From Pseudomonas graminis (GTDB taxonomy: Bacteria > Pseudomonadota > Gammaproteobacteria > Pseudomonadales > Pseudomonadaceae): a stretch of 64,000 bases of DNA. The notes under the pieces were generated by a model, which saw only the letters and a program-made list of their open reading frames with translations, searched no databases and was not told the DNA's origin. The stretch is from positions 62,001 through 126,000 of the forward strand of contig NZ_FOHW01000011.1 in NCBI RefSeq assembly GCF_900111735.1, written 5' to 3'. This document shows, piece after piece, positions 26,319-35,965 of the stretch. Position numbers and translations under genes: made by a program. Position 1 is the stretch's first letter. Every line of letters starts with the position of its first letter.

Positions 26319-26786
26319 ATGAGCGTTAAAGTCGGCTTGATCTCGGACACCCACGGCCTGCTGCGCCCTCAGGCACTGCAGGCATTGCAGGGCTGCGATT
26401 ACCTGATCCACGGTGGCGACATCGGCAAGCCGGAAATCCTCGAGGCGTTGAAGGCCATCGCGCCACTCACGGTGGTGCGAGGCAACAATGACACCGACGA
26501 CGCCTGGGCCTGCGACGTGCCGTACGAAGCGGTTTTGCGGATCGGCGGCCTAGCGATTTACACCACGCACATACTGGCCGATGTGCCGAAAGCATTGCCC
26601 GAAGGTGTCCGTGTCGTGGTCACCGGGCACTCCCACCGGCCCTTGCAGCAGATGCGCAACGGCGTGCTGTTCATCAACCCGGGCAGCGCCGGACCGCGAC
26701 GATTTAAATTGCCGATCACGATCGGCCTGCTGCACATCGATGGCGACGAAGTGCGCGGTGAGTTGATCGAGCTGGCGCTCACATAA
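26319..26786 (+). CDS. YfcE/MJ0936-family metallophosphoesterase
   Basis: The 155-aa protein has the full metallophosphoesterase set: GLISDTHG (metal-binding D and H, residues 6-13), IHGGDIG, the GNND motif (about 55-58), TTHILADVP, and GHSHRP near residue 104. Family members hydrolyse small phosphodiesters in a manganese-dependent way, with poorly known physiological substrates. It is encoded 3 bp after the MFS gene. Confidence 0.9.
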   Translation: MSVKVGLISDTHGLLRPQALQALQGCDYLIHGGDIGKPEILEALKAIAPLTVVRGNNDTDDAWACDVPYEAVLRIGGLAIYTTHILADVPKALPEGVRVVVTGHSHRPLQQMRNGVLFINPGSAGPRRFKLPITIGLLHIDGDEVRGELIELALT

Positions 26787-26823
26787 CCCCGGCTTGTCTT
26801 GGTCTCGCCTCTGCCGACCGGCG

Positions 26824-26912
26824 TAGGAGCGCGCTGGCCCGCGATGGCGTTCAGTCTATGAATCCCTGTCGCCTGGCACGCCGCGTTCGCCAGCAAGCCG
26901 CCTCCTTGATCT
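26824..26912. repeat. Degenerate REP elements
   Basis: GTAGGAGCGCGCTGGCCCGC at 26824 and GTTCGCCAGCAAGCCGCCTC at about 26884-26903 are single, partly decayed halves of two REP families found elsewhere in the window. Confidence 0.65.
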
Positions 26913-26936
26913 GATAGCGTTCGCCGAATATCCCGG

Positions 26937-27728
26937 TTACTTCGCAATCGGGTCCAGGCCGCTGGCCTTGATGGCTGGCGCGGCTGCCGATGAGCTCAGA
27001 AACTCCAGAAACTGTTTGGCCTGCTCAGGGTGTTTGCTCTGGATCACCACGCCCGCGGAGTAGAGGGTCATCTGCTGCGCCTGGTCGGGGATCAGGCCGA
27101 TGATGTCGATGCCCTCCACCGGCTTGAGCTCGCTCAGCTGCTGAAAGCCGATCTCGGCGTCTCCGCGTGCGACGACTTCGCCGACGGGCTCGGCGGGGAT
27201 CATGCGGCTTTTGCTCTGAATCCGGTCGGCGATGTGCATCTGGCTGAACAGCACGCGGGACAAGTACACGCCGCTGGCGCTGTCCGAGTAGGCAATGCTT
27301 TTGGCGTCCAGCAGGGTCTGCTTGAAGGCTTCCATGGTGCTGATGTCCGGGTGCGGCGCGCCGTGACGCACGGCCATGGCGATGTAGGATTTGCCCAGAT
27401 CGACGCGGGTCTTCGGATCGACCTTGCCTTCCTTGATTAACTTGTCCAGCGCCGCACCGACCATCAACACCACGTCGGCCGGCTCGTGGCGCGCCAGTCG
27501 GTTGGGAATTGCCTGGGGCGTCGCGCCCATTGAAGGCGCCACTTCTCCTTGCAGCTTCACGCCGGCGCGCTGTTCGTAATCGGGGGCTACAGCCTTGAAC
27601 GCGCCCATGATCCCGCCCGAACTCAGCACGATCAGCTGGACCGGTGCAGGTGCCGTGGCGGCGTGGGAGAAGGCGACAGGAACGAGGGAGAGGGCGGCAC
27701 TGAGGAGATAAGGCAACATTCTTTTCAT
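26937..27728 (-). CDS. Periplasmic substrate-binding protein, ModA-like
   Basis: The 263-aa protein has a Sec signal peptide (MKRMLPYLLSAALSLVPVAFSHA). A bacterial extracellular solute-binding fold of the molybdate/anion type follows: LIVLSSGGIMGAFKAVAPDYEQ, PADVVLMVGAALDKLI, SIAYSDSASGVYLSRVL and GDAEIGFQQLSELKPVEG. No ABC permease or ATPase is nearby, so it is an orphan binding protein. The ligand could be an oxyanion or organic acid, and molybdate is not certain. Confidence 0.8.
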   Translation of the reverse strand: MKRMLPYLLSAALSLVPVAFSHAATAPAPVQLIVLSSGGIMGAFKAVAPDYEQRAGVKLQGEVAPSMGATPQAIPNRLARHEPADVVLMVGAALDKLIKEGKVDPKTRVDLGKSYIAMAVRHGAPHPDISTMEAFKQTLLDAKSIAYSDSASGVYLSRVLFSQMHIADRIQSKSRMIPAEPVGEVVARGDAEIGFQQLSELKPVEGIDIIGLIPDQAQQMTLYSAGVVIQSKHPEQAKQFLEFLSSSAAAPAIKASGLDPIAK

Positions 27729-27860
27729 GGAGATAAACCCGGCGTTGGAGATGAATATGACGAAATAAAACAGCGCGGGCAGTATGTGGCAATTGTGAGA
27801 TCAGTAAATCCCTTTCTTGCCAGTGCACCTGCGATGTTCGTCTTCAACCCCTTGCACCGC

Positions 27861-27890
27861 CTGCGTCGGGCGGCTTTTCGCCCGACGCAG
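27861..27890 (-). terminator. Strong hairpin after the chemoreceptor gene
   Basis: A perfect 12-bp stem, CTGCGTCGGGCG paired with CGCCCGACGCAG around a 6-nt loop, lies 11 bp beyond the stop of the leftward chemoreceptor gene. There is no long T-run, so termination may be partial. Confidence 0.65.
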
Positions 27891-27901
27891 ATAAAGCGGA
27901 T

Positions 27902-29824
27902 TTACACCTTGAAGTGGCTGACCAGCATTTGCAGCTGGTTGCCCAATCGTGCGAGTTCGACGCTTGAAGCGGCAGTTTCTTCGCTGGCGGCGGCCGTCTG
28001 TTCGGACACGTCGCGCACGTTGACGATGCTGCGGCTGATCTCTTCGGCCACCGAGCTTTGCTGCTCGGCAGCGGCTGCGATCTGCTGGTTCATGGCCTGA
28101 ATGTTCGACACTGTCTGGGTAATGTTTTCCAGCGACGTTCCGGCCTTGCGGGTCAGGGCCACCGAGCTGTCGGTCAGGTTGCGGCTGCTGAGCATGATCT
28201 CCGATACCTGGCGAGTGCCGTTTTGCAGCGCGGCGACCAGACCTTCGATCTCTTCGGTGGATTGCTGAGTGCGTTGCGCCAGGCCTCGCACCTCGTCGGC
28301 GACCACGGCAAAACCGCGACCGGCTTCACCGGCACGGGCCGCCTCGATGGCCGCGTTGAGGGCCAACAGGTTGGTCTGCTCGGCAACGGCCTTGATCACG
28401 TCCATGACCTTGCCGATCTTGTCGCTTTCCTGTTCCAGCACCGACATCGCGTCAGTGGAACGGACCACTTCACTGGCCAGTTTCTCAATCTGCACGATCG
28501 CTTCGCCTACCACTTTGTCGCCTTCACGTGCCTGCTTGTCAGCGGCAGAAGCGGCGACCGACGCCTGCTCGGCGTTGCGCGCCACCTCGTGAACAGTGGC
28601 TGACATTTCGTGCATCGCGGTGGCGACCTGGTCGGTTTCGACCTTCTGGCTGTTGACCCCGGCGCTGGTCTGTTCGGTCACGGCCGACAGCTCTTCAGCT
28701 GCGCTGGCAATTTGCGTGACACTGTCACGGATGCCGCCGATCAACTCACGCAACGTGGCGCCCATGCGCTGGATGCCCATTTGCAGAACGCCCAGTTCAT
28801 CTTTGCGGGTCACGACCATGTTGTGGGACAAGTCGCCGGAGGCAATGCGGTCGACGACAGCCAGAGTCTGCTGCAGTGGACGGGTGATCTGGCGGGTAAT
28901 GATGATCGCCGCCAGGGTGCCGAGAATCAGCGCCAGGAGCGTGCCTGCCAACTGCAGCGTGCGGGCTTGCTGAATGTCAGCCTGGCCCAAGGTGTTCTGC
29001 AGATCAGTGAGCTGTTGCGCCAGCTTCACGATGACACCCTGTTCCTCGGTCATCTCGGTGCGCGCAGCATTGATATTGCCAGTGGCGAGCTTGAATCCCT
29101 GCACCGAGTTGCGATAGCCGATCAGCGCCGCTTCCAGCTGCTTCAGGCGCTCGGCCTGAGTGCCGCCAAACATGGCGTTGAGTGGCGCGAGGCCGTCGAG
29201 GGCGGTGGTCAATTGGCGCATGGCCGCTTCTTCAGTCTTGGCCGAGACGCTGCCTGTGTACCCGCGTACTTCATAACGCACCAGCATCACGTCTTCGCGG
29301 GCTTTGATGACGGCCTGGTACTGCTCGAAACGGCGTTCATCCGTCGGGTCGAGCTTCATCACATCATCGCTGATCGCGGCAATAAGGTCGGCTGCGTTCA
29401 CCGCGTCGACGCCCATGCTATCGCGCACCTTGGCGCTCGCAAGGTAGGACTCGCGCATTTTTTTCAACGAGCCTTCATAAGCGCTGATCTGCTCGCCCAT
29501 GGTTTTGATGAGCGGGACGTTCTGCGGGTTAGTGAAGGTTTTTTGCAGAAATTGCTGCTGCGCCTTGAATGCGTCGAGCGCGGTCTGAACGCTTTGCGCG
29601 GCCACTTCGTCGCCGTTGCTGAGCATATATTGCAGGCGCGTCACCCGCAGGTCGGTGAGCTTCTGGCTGAGCTTGGTGATATCACCCACCCATTGGCTGC
29701 GTAAGCTCATCTGGCCCAGGCTGTTCCAGCCCACCAGGGCCAGCAGGGCAGTCAGTACAAGCACGACGCCGAAGCCCAGGGCTAGCTTCTTATTGACGCT
29801 GATGTTGGCCATCCAGCTGTTCAT
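27902..29824 (-). CDS. Methyl-accepting chemotaxis protein with HBM ligand domain (McpS-like)
   Basis: The 640-aa chemoreceptor has one N-terminal membrane helix (about 11-33) and a roughly 250-residue all-helical periplasmic domain. A second membrane helix (about 290-310), a HAMP domain ([19 protein letters not shown]) and a signalling domain follow, the last with the hairpin core [20 protein letters not shown]. The N-terminus and large periplasmic domain resemble the helical bimodular sensor of P. putida McpS, which detects TCA-cycle acids. No CheR-binding pentapeptide is seen at the C-terminus. It stands alone behind a candidate sigma-28 promoter. Confidence 0.9.
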   Translation of the reverse strand: MNSWMANISVNKKLALGFGVVLVLTALLALVGWNSLGQMSLRSQWVGDITKLSQKLTDLRVTRLQYMLSNGDEVAAQSVQTALDAFKAQQQFLQKTFTNPQNVPLIKTMGEQISAYEGSLKKMRESYLASAKVRDSMGVDAVNAADLIAAISDDVMKLDPTDERRFEQYQAVIKAREDVMLVRYEVRGYTGSVSAKTEEAAMRQLTTALDGLAPLNAMFGGTQAERLKQLEAALIGYRNSVQGFKLATGNINAARTEMTEEQGVIVKLAQQLTDLQNTLGQADIQQARTLQLAGTLLALILGTLAAIIITRQITRPLQQTLAVVDRIASGDLSHNMVVTRKDELGVLQMGIQRMGATLRELIGGIRDSVTQIASAAEELSAVTEQTSAGVNSQKVETDQVATAMHEMSATVHEVARNAEQASVAASAADKQAREGDKVVGEAIVQIEKLASEVVRSTDAMSVLEQESDKIGKVMDVIKAVAEQTNLLALNAAIEAARAGEAGRGFAVVADEVRGLAQRTQQSTEEIEGLVAALQNGTRQVSEIMLSSRNLTDSSVALTRKAGTSLENITQTVSNIQAMNQQIAAAAEQQSSVAEEISRSIVNVRDVSEQTAAASEETAASSVELARLGNQLQMLVSHFKV

Positions 29825-30129
29825 TCCATTTTCTCCAGAATCCGTAATTTTTTGAAATCGTCAGCTGGAGAGTTGTTGTTATGGAGCCAGCGAAACATTC
29901 ATGTGTACGAATGCATCGGCAGGCTGCGGAGAATCTGTAACCGATGTGTGACTTGTCTGATGAGCGTGTACGAGGTTGGCAAATGCTGGCGCCAATCTTT
30001 TCGCCGTCATCTGTAACGGGCATGAAATCTTTCAACTGTTGGCAAGCCCGCTAACGCACTACCGTGTAAAGGCCGCGAGACTTCGCCGCCACCGATGGCG
30101 ATTTTCTAATCACGACAGGACGTTTGGCC
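29825..30129. other. Divergent intergenic region between chemoreceptor and acyltransferase
   Basis: Apart from the candidate sigma-28 promoter at 29913-29939, no gene or repeat is seen in these 305 bp. The side near 30050-30120 should carry the acyltransferase promoter. Confidence 0.4.
29913..29939 (-). promoter_or_regulatory. Candidate sigma-28 (FliA) promoter of the chemoreceptor gene
   Basis: On the minus strand TACA is followed after exactly 15 nt by GCCGATGC. This is close to the FliA consensus TAAA-N15-GCCGATAA. It lies about 90 bp before the start codon. Chemoreceptor genes are commonly sigma-28 dependent. Confidence 0.5.
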
Positions 30130-31305
30130 ATGGGGTCAGTTCAGCGATTTACCACGCTAGACAGCTTCAGGGGCGTTTTCGCCTTGCTGGTGGTGTTCCA
30201 TCACCTGCATGTCGTGGGCGCGTTCATCGAGCTGCCGTTTTTTCGCAGAGCCGAGATCCTGCTCAACTTCTTCTTTGTGCTCAGCGGTTTTGTCCTTGCC
30301 CACTCGTATGGCCTGAAGGCGCCGTTTGGCTTCAAGCGTTTCGTCATATCGAGAATATTCCGCCTGTACCCGCTGCACGTCGTGATGCTGCTGGTGTTTA
30401 TCCTCTTCGAAGGCGTGCGTTGGGCGGCCTACAAGAAAGGGTTTACCCTGAACAACGTGCCGTTCACCGGGCTGTTCGACCCGTCAGAGATCCTGCCCAA
30501 TCTGCTACTGGTGCAAGCCTGGACGACGCTCACTGAAACCATGTCGTTCAATTACCCGTCATGGAGCATCAGCATCGAGTTCTACATCTACCTGCTCTTC
30601 GGCGCGCTGTGCCTGCTTTCGTTGAAAAGCCGCTTTGTGATGTTTGCCTGCGTGGCCATCGTTGCATTCACGATGATCTTCACTGAACACGAACCGCTGG
30701 TCTGGCGGGCCATGATGGGGCTGTCCTGCTTCTTTGCCGGCAATATCACGTACCTGGCTTACCTGCTGATTCGCGACCGATTCGTGCCGGTGTGCTGGCT
30801 GATGACGGTGCTCGAAGTGGGGCTGACGTGCACAACGTACTGGATGGTGATGAACGACTACAGCGACCGCTCGCCCATTGCCAGCCTGACGTTCTGCGTG
30901 CTGGTGCTGGTGTTCGCGTTCGAGGCCGGGCTGGTATCGACTTTCCTGAAAACTGCGGTATTCAGGCTGCTGGGCAAGTTGTCGTACTCCATCTATATGA
31001 CCCACGCCGCGCTGCTGTTTTGCCTGTCGACGGTGTTCATCGTGGCGCAGAAGCTCACCGGGCGAGATCTGTCGCCGATGATCAACGGTCAGCGTTTCAT
31101 GGACACCGGCTCAGAGCTGGCCAACAACGCGCTGGTGATCGCGGTGACCCTCGTAGCGATTGGCCTGGCAGCCCTGGCTCACACGTACATCGAGCTGAAG
31201 GGCGTCGAGTTGGGCAAGCGGATGGTCGGGCAATCGCCGAGTAAAGCACCGGTCAGTCAGGGCATGGGTGATGGCTTGAAGCCGCAGGTGGATCGCGCGG
31301 CGTGA
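30130..31305 (+). CDS. Membrane acyltransferase, acyltransferase-3 family
   Basis: The 391-aa protein has about ten membrane helices. It carries the acyltransferase-3 signatures: a histidine in the first helix region (VFHHLHVVG, about residues 26-34), FFVLSGFVLAHSYG, and RIFRLYPLHVVML. Such enzymes acetylate or acylate surface polysaccharides and other envelope glycans such as O-antigen or exopolysaccharide. No sugar-biosynthesis genes are adjacent, so the acceptor is unknown. ATG 30130, with AGGA 9 bp upstream, is preferred to TTG 30124. Confidence 0.88.
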   Translation: MGSVQRFTTLDSFRGVFALLVVFHHLHVVGAFIELPFFRRAEILLNFFFVLSGFVLAHSYGLKAPFGFKRFVISRIFRLYPLHVVMLLVFILFEGVRWAAYKKGFTLNNVPFTGLFDPSEILPNLLLVQAWTTLTETMSFNYPSWSISIEFYIYLLFGALCLLSLKSRFVMFACVAIVAFTMIFTEHEPLVWRAMMGLSCFFAGNITYLAYLLIRDRFVPVCWLMTVLEVGLTCTTYWMVMNDYSDRSPIASLTFCVLVLVFAFEAGLVSTFLKTAVFRLLGKLSYSIYMTHAALLFCLSTVFIVAQKLTGRDLSPMINGQRFMDTGSELANNALVIAVTLVAIGLAALAHTYIELKGVELGKRMVGQSPSKAPVSQGMGDGLKPQVDRAA

Positions 31306-31328
31306 ACCCCCGATGGATACGCTGAGGC

Positions 31329-32567
31329 CTACTCGCGGCGGAGCCAGTCCACCATTCCCAGCCCTGCCGCGCGGCCGCTGGAGAAACAGGCGGTGAGCAA
31401 ATATCCGCCGGTGGGCGCCTCCCAGTCGAGCATCTCTCCGGCGCAGAACACGCCCGGCAGGGACGGGATCATCAATTGCTCGTTCAGCGCTTCGAATCTC
31501 ACCCCGCCCGCTGTGCTGATGGCTTCATCCAGCGGGCGCGGCTTGATCAGTGTCAGCGGCAAGGCCTTGATCGCCAGCGCAAGCAAGGCTGGATCAGCGA
31601 ATGTCACTGCGGGGGTAAGCTCGCGCAACAGCGCCGCCTTCACGCCGTCGAGGCCCAACTGGCTGTGCAGATGCTTGGACATCGAGCGTGAACCGCGCGG
31701 TTTGCTCAGGGCCTTCTGTACCTGGGGGACGGTTTTTCCGGGCAGCAAATCAATCTCGACCGTGGCCGAGCCCGACTGATTGATCGCCTCGCGGATCTGC
31801 GCGGACAAGGCGTAAACGAGGCTGCCCTCCACGCCAGTCTGGGTGATCACGCATTCGCCCAGGCGCAAGGTCTGGTCTCGCAGTCCCATCGCGATGTTCT
31901 TCAGCGGCGCGCCGGCGAACTTGCTGCGCAGCAGTTCGCTCCAGGCCGAGACGTCGAACCCGCAATTGGCGGCTTGCAACGGCGCTATCCTGACCCCGCG
32001 TTCTTCAAGCAGTGGCACCCACGCGCCATCCGAACCCAGCCGCGACCAACTGGACCCGCCCAACGCCAGCAGCGTGGCGGCAGGGTTCAGGGCGAGTTCG
32101 CCATCGGGACCGGATATGCGCAACGTATTGTCGGCATTCCAGCCCAGCCATCGGTGACGGGTGTGGATAACTACGCCGGACTCACGCAGGCGCTTGAGCC
32201 AGGCGCGCAGCAGTGGCGCAGCTTTCATGTCGGTGGGGAACACGCGGCCCGAACTGCCGACGAAGGTCTGGATGCCCAAACCGTGAATCCACTCGCACAG
32301 CGCCTGCGCGCCGAAGCTGCGCAGCAGCGGCGCGATCAGCGGGGCGCGTTCGGCATAGCGGGAAACGAACGCAGGCGACGGCTCGGAGTGGGTAATGTTC
32401 ATGCCGCCCACACCAGCCAGCAGAAACTTGCGCCCGACCGAGGGCATGGCGTCGTAGAGATCTACCTTGAGCCCCGCCTGGCTCAGCACTTCAGCGGCCA
32501 TCAGGCCGGCAGGTCCGCCGCCGATGATGACGACTGTCTGGGTGCTTGAGGTGGCGGGAAACGTCAT
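31329..32567 (-). CDS. HI0933-like FAD-dependent flavoprotein
   Basis: The protein of about 412 aa has an N-terminal FAD-binding motif VVIIGGGPAGLMAAEVLSQAG and the characteristic GRKFLLAGVGGMNITHSEPS segment of the HI0933/BaiN-like family. The second dinucleotide-contact region reads GVFCAGEMLDWEAPTGGYLL near the C-terminus. Members are soluble flavoproteins with unclear substrates. ATG 32567 (MTFPATSS) is closest to the family N-terminus; the frame is open to 32603. It is convergent with the acyltransferase gene. Confidence 0.85.
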   Translation of the reverse strand: MTFPATSSTQTVVIIGGGPAGLMAAEVLSQAGLKVDLYDAMPSVGRKFLLAGVGGMNITHSEPSPAFVSRYAERAPLIAPLLRSFGAQALCEWIHGLGIQTFVGSSGRVFPTDMKAAPLLRAWLKRLRESGVVIHTRHRWLGWNADNTLRISGPDGELALNPAATLLALGGSSWSRLGSDGAWVPLLEERGVRIAPLQAANCGFDVSAWSELLRSKFAGAPLKNIAMGLRDQTLRLGECVITQTGVEGSLVYALSAQIREAINQSGSATVEIDLLPGKTVPQVQKALSKPRGSRSMSKHLHSQLGLDGVKAALLRELTPAVTFADPALLALAIKALPLTLIKPRPLDEAISTAGGVRFEALNEQLMIPSLPGVFCAGEMLDWEAPTGGYLLTACFSSGRAAGLGMVDWLRRE

Positions 32568-32762
32568 GGCTGGGCGGACACTGGTGGAAAGAGGGGCGCG
32601 CATTCTACGCGAGCTTCGTGAAACGCGGCCAGCCTGTGGAAAACTTTTTGATCAAAAAACGTACAGCGTGCGCCAGGCCCAGTGTTATCAGGGAATCGTG
32701 GCCTTGCACTCAGGTTATCCACAGGCGGTTCCACAGGGGATGTGGGTAAGTTCTGCGATCGC

Positions 32763-33680
32763 TCACAGGCCGCGCTCTACCCACACGCGCTGGGCACTGT
32801 GGTGCAGAATCCCGTGCCGCCGGGCGAGCGCTTCCCGGTCCTTGCTGTAGCCACCGCCAATCACGCCCATCACCGGAATGTCCCGGCCCAGGCAATGGCG
32901 CATCACCGCCTCGTCACGGCGGGCAACCCCTGTGTCGGTCAGCTGCAGATACCCCAGCGCGTCGTCCTTGTGCACATCCACGCCAGCGTCGTACAGCACC
33001 AGATCAGGCCGATACAGCGGCAGCAGGTAATTGAGGGTGTCGTCGACCACTTTCAGATAATCGTCGTCACCCAGGCCCATTGGCAGCGGAATGTCCCAGT
33101 CACTCTGGGCCTTGCGCGCGGGGAAGTTCTTTTCGCAGTGCAGCGAGACGGTGATTGCGTCATCGGTGTGTTCGAGAATCCGCGCGGTGCCGTCGCCCTG
33201 ATGCACGTCGCAGTCGAAAATCAGCACCCGGTCGACGCGTCCGCTGTGCAGCAGGTACTGACTGATGATCGCCAGGTCGTTGAAGATGCAGAAACCGGCC
33301 GGGTAATCGTAATGCGCATGATGGGTCCCGCCCGCCAAGTGACAGGCCAGTCCGTGTTTTAGCGCCATTTCTGCGGTCAGCAAAGAACCTCCCACCGCAC
33401 GCACCGTACGTCGGGCGAGATCCTCGGTCCAGGGCAGGCCAAGGCGACGTTGATCCTCCCGCGACAGCGCGCCGTCCATATAACGGCTGATGTAGCCAGG
33501 GTCATGGGCGAGCGCGAGGATGTCCGTTGGGCAGACCTGCGGGCGAAACAATTGAGCATCTGTCGTCAGGCCGGTGTCGATAAGGTGGTCGTGCAGAAGC
33601 CGGAACTTGTCCATCGGGAAGCGATGGTCCGGCGGAAAGTCCGGGCTGTAGTCTTCGTGATAAATAAGGGGCAGGGGCAT
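32763..33680 (-). CDS. Histone-deacetylase-family amidohydrolase
   Basis: The 305-aa protein contains the zinc-site motifs of the HDAC/acetoin-utilisation superfamily: GGTHHAHYDYPAGFCIFND (catalytic His pair), IFDCDVHQGDGTA (D-x-H) and LYDAGVDVHKDD (second aspartate), then GVIGGGYS. Bacterial members deacetylate polyamines, small amides or proteins. The start at ATG 33680 yields MPLPLIYHEDYSPDFP, the usual N-terminus; the open frame to 33830 overlaps the divergent GNAT gene and is rejected. It is divergent from a GNAT acetyltransferase gene. Confidence 0.9.
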   Translation of the reverse strand: MPLPLIYHEDYSPDFPPDHRFPMDKFRLLHDHLIDTGLTTDAQLFRPQVCPTDILALAHDPGYISRYMDGALSREDQRRLGLPWTEDLARRTVRAVGGSLLTAEMALKHGLACHLAGGTHHAHYDYPAGFCIFNDLAIISQYLLHSGRVDRVLIFDCDVHQGDGTARILEHTDDAITVSLHCEKNFPARKAQSDWDIPLPMGLGDDDYLKVVDDTLNYLLPLYRPDLVLYDAGVDVHKDDALGYLQLTDTGVARRDEAVMRHCLGRDIPVMGVIGGGYSKDREALARRHGILHHSAQRVWVERGL

Positions 33681-33807
33681 GGTGGGCACGCGTCTGGTTC
33701 GAAGGGGAATCTTGCCAGTTCTGACGATCACCGCACAGCGATTTGCCTGAGCGGGAAGATCGCCAGCCGGCAGGGAATTTGAAAGCCGAGGCACAGGGAG
33801 AAGATCG

Positions 33808-34371
33808 ATGGAGCCGATTCTTGAGCTCAACAGCGCACGCTTGTTGATGCGTCAATGGCGAGATGATGATTTGCCGACTTTCGCGCAGATGTGCGCCGAT
33901 CCCCAAGTGATGCGCTATTTCCCGCAGCCCTTGAGCCGCATGGAAAGCGCCAAGCTGATTGGCCGCGTGCGCGGGCATTTTGCCGAGTACGGATTTGGGT
34001 TCTGGGCCCTTGAGCGCAAGGATACGGGCGAATTCATCGGCTTCACCGGCCTGAGCGTAGTGGGCTTCGACGCAGGATTTACCCCTGCGGTGGAAATCGG
34101 CTGGCGCCTGGCTCGCGAGCATTGGGGCCTGGGTTACGCCAGCGAAGCCGCCTGGACGGTGCTTGGCTGCGGTTTCGAGCATCTGGACCTGGATGAAATC
34201 GTGGCCTTTGCGGCGGTGAACAATCTGCCTTCGCAAAAGGTCATGCAGGCCATCGGCATGCGCAACGATCCGGCTGACAACTTCGATCATCCGAAATTGC
34301 CCGACGGCCATGCCCTCAGGCCCCACGTGTTGTATCGCATCAACCGAAAAGGCTGGCTGGCGACCCTGTGA
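33808..34371 (+). CDS. GNAT-family N-acetyltransferase (RimJ/RimL-like)
   Basis: The 187-aa protein has the RimJ/RimL pattern: TARLLMRQW-like start (NSARLLMRQWRDDDLP), IGWRLAREHWGLGYASEAAW, which holds the acetyl-CoA-binding loop (about residues 92-111), and NLPSQKVMQAIGMRND. It transfers an acetyl group from acetyl-CoA to an amine, with unknown acceptor. It is transcribed away from the HDAC-like gene with about 127 bp between start codons. Confidence 0.9.
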   Translation: MEPILELNSARLLMRQWRDDDLPTFAQMCADPQVMRYFPQPLSRMESAKLIGRVRGHFAEYGFGFWALERKDTGEFIGFTGLSVVGFDAGFTPAVEIGWRLAREHWGLGYASEAAWTVLGCGFEHLDLDEIVAFAAVNNLPSQKVMQAIGMRNDPADNFDHPKLPDGHALRPHVLYRINRKGWLATL

Positions 34372-34499
34372 TTCGCTGCGGGAATCGGGCTACAAACCTC
34401 TGTATCATTTCGTCCTACTTCCATCTGCGCCGAACTTCGGCGCCCATGGCCTGATTGATGTAATGACGGTCGGCGAGACGACCGTGTGAGGAACCCTGA

Positions 34500-35369
34500 A
34501 TGAGTCACGTGCTGGATGATCTGGTGTCGCTATTGAGCCTGGAGCCGATCGAAGAAAACCTCTTCCGCGGGCGCAGCCAGGACCTTGGCTTTCCCCAGCT
34601 GTTTGGCGGTCAGGTGCTGGGTCAGTCGCTGTCGGCGGCGAGCAAGACGGTCGAAGACGCCCGCCATGTGCATTCACTGCATGGCTATTTTTTGCGCCCC
34701 GGCGACGCGCACTTGCCAGTGGTGTATCAGGTCGACCGGGTCCGTGATGGCGGCAGTTTCAGCACGCGCCGGGTGACGGCTATCCAGAAGGGGCAGCCGA
34801 TCTTCACCTGCAGCGCGTCTTTCCAGTACGACGAAGAGGGCTTCGAGCACCAGACTCAAATGCCACACGTGGTCGGTCCTGAAAGTCTGCCGTCCGAGCT
34901 TGAGCTGATGCGTCAGCGCGAGCACCTGATTCCGGAGCACATGAAGGACAAGCTGCTGTGCCCCAAGCCCATCGAATTCCGGCCGGTCACCGAGTCTGAT
35001 CCCTACAATCCCAAGCCTGCGGACCCGGTGAAATACGTGTGGTTTCGCGCCGACGGCACGCTGCCCGATATCCCCGCGTTGCACCGCTACATGCTCGCCT
35101 ACGCCTCTGATTTCAACCTGCTGACCACTTCTCTGCTGCCTCACGGCAAGACGGTCTGGCAGAAAGACATGCAGATCGCCAGCCTTGATCACTCGCTGTG
35201 GTTCCATGGTGAACTGCGCGCTGACGATTGGCTGCTCTATGCCATGGACAGTCCATGGGCCGGCAACGCACGCGGATTCTCCCGCGGCAGCGTGTTCAAC
35301 CGTGCGGGCAAACTTGTGGCGTCGGTCAGCCAGGAAGGTTTGATTCGCCATCGCAAGGATTGGTCATGA
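34500..35369 (+). CDS. tesB: Acyl-CoA thioesterase II
   Basis: The 289-aa protein is a double-hotdog TesB. It has FPQLFGGQVLGQSLSAA (about residues 28-44), HSLHGYFLRPGD, the catalytic aspartate of the second half in SLDHSLWFHG (about residues 226-235), and ARGFSRGSVFNRAGKLVAS at the C-terminus. It hydrolyses medium- and long-chain acyl-CoAs. The stop overlaps the next start as ATGA, so a HAD phosphatase is translationally coupled. Confidence 0.96.
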   Translation: MSHVLDDLVSLLSLEPIEENLFRGRSQDLGFPQLFGGQVLGQSLSAASKTVEDARHVHSLHGYFLRPGDAHLPVVYQVDRVRDGGSFSTRRVTAIQKGQPIFTCSASFQYDEEGFEHQTQMPHVVGPESLPSELELMRQREHLIPEHMKDKLLCPKPIEFRPVTESDPYNPKPADPVKYVWFRADGTLPDIPALHRYMLAYASDFNLLTTSLLPHGKTVWQKDMQIASLDHSLWFHGELRADDWLLYAMDSPWAGNARGFSRGSVFNRAGKLVASVSQEGLIRHRKDWS

Positions 35370-35965
35370 GCCTTACACAGGTACGCCACTGGGTATTTGA
35401 CATGGACGGCACGCTGACCGTCGCCGCCCATGATTTTCCAGCCATCAAACGCGCGCTGGATATCCCTCAGGAGGACGACATCCTCGGGCATCTCGCTGCG
35501 CTGCCGGCCGACGTCGCGGCGGCCAAACATGCCTGGCTGCTGGAGCACGAGCGTGCGGTGGCGATTGAGTCCAAACCCGCGACGGGGGCTGTCGAATTGG
35601 TGAGGGAGCTGGCAGGGCGGGGTTATCGGCTCGGTATCCTGACTCGCAATGCACGGGAGCTTGCCCATGTGACGCTGGAGGCCATTGGCATCGCGGACTG
35701 CTTTGCGGTGGACGACGTGCTCGGTCGCGACGAAGCGGCGCCGAAACCCGATCCGGGTGGCCTCCTGAAGCTGGCGCAAGCGTGGAATGTGCAGCCTTCG
35801 GAAATGGTGATGGTGGGTGACTATCAGTTCGACCTGGCCTGCGGCCGCGCGGCAGGCACCCAGACCGTACTGGTCAATCTCCCGGAAAACCCGTGGCCAG
35901 AACTGACCGACTGGCATGCGGAGGATTGCGTGGCGTTGCGGGAGATGATTGGCGCGAGTCGCTGA
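35366..35965 (+). CDS. HAD-superfamily phosphatase
   Basis: The 199-aa protein has the HAD motifs: WVFDMDGTLT with the nucleophilic aspartate (residues 9-18), a threonine in LGILTRNA (motif II), the lysine in EAAPKPDPGGL (motif III) and MVGDYQFDL with the acidic pair (motif IV). It is related to phosphoglycolate-phosphatase-like or GMP/IMP-type enzymes, and the substrate is not predictable. The start overlaps the tesB stop (ATGA); the frame open to 35228 is a tesB shadow. Confidence 0.9.
   Translation: MSLTQVRHWVFDMDGTLTVAAHDFPAIKRALDIPQEDDILGHLAALPADVAAAKHAWLLEHERAVAIESKPATGAVELVRELAGRGYRLGILTRNARELAHVTLEAIGIADCFAVDDVLGRDEAAPKPDPGGLLKLAQAWNVQPSEMVMVGDYQFDLACGRAAGTQTVLVNLPENPWPELTDWHAEDCVALREMIGASR

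Noticed and set aside
26860-26890. TGGCACG sequence resembling a sigma-54 -24 box
   Set aside because: The -12 element reads TTCG, not TTGC, and the site lies in a decayed REP element.
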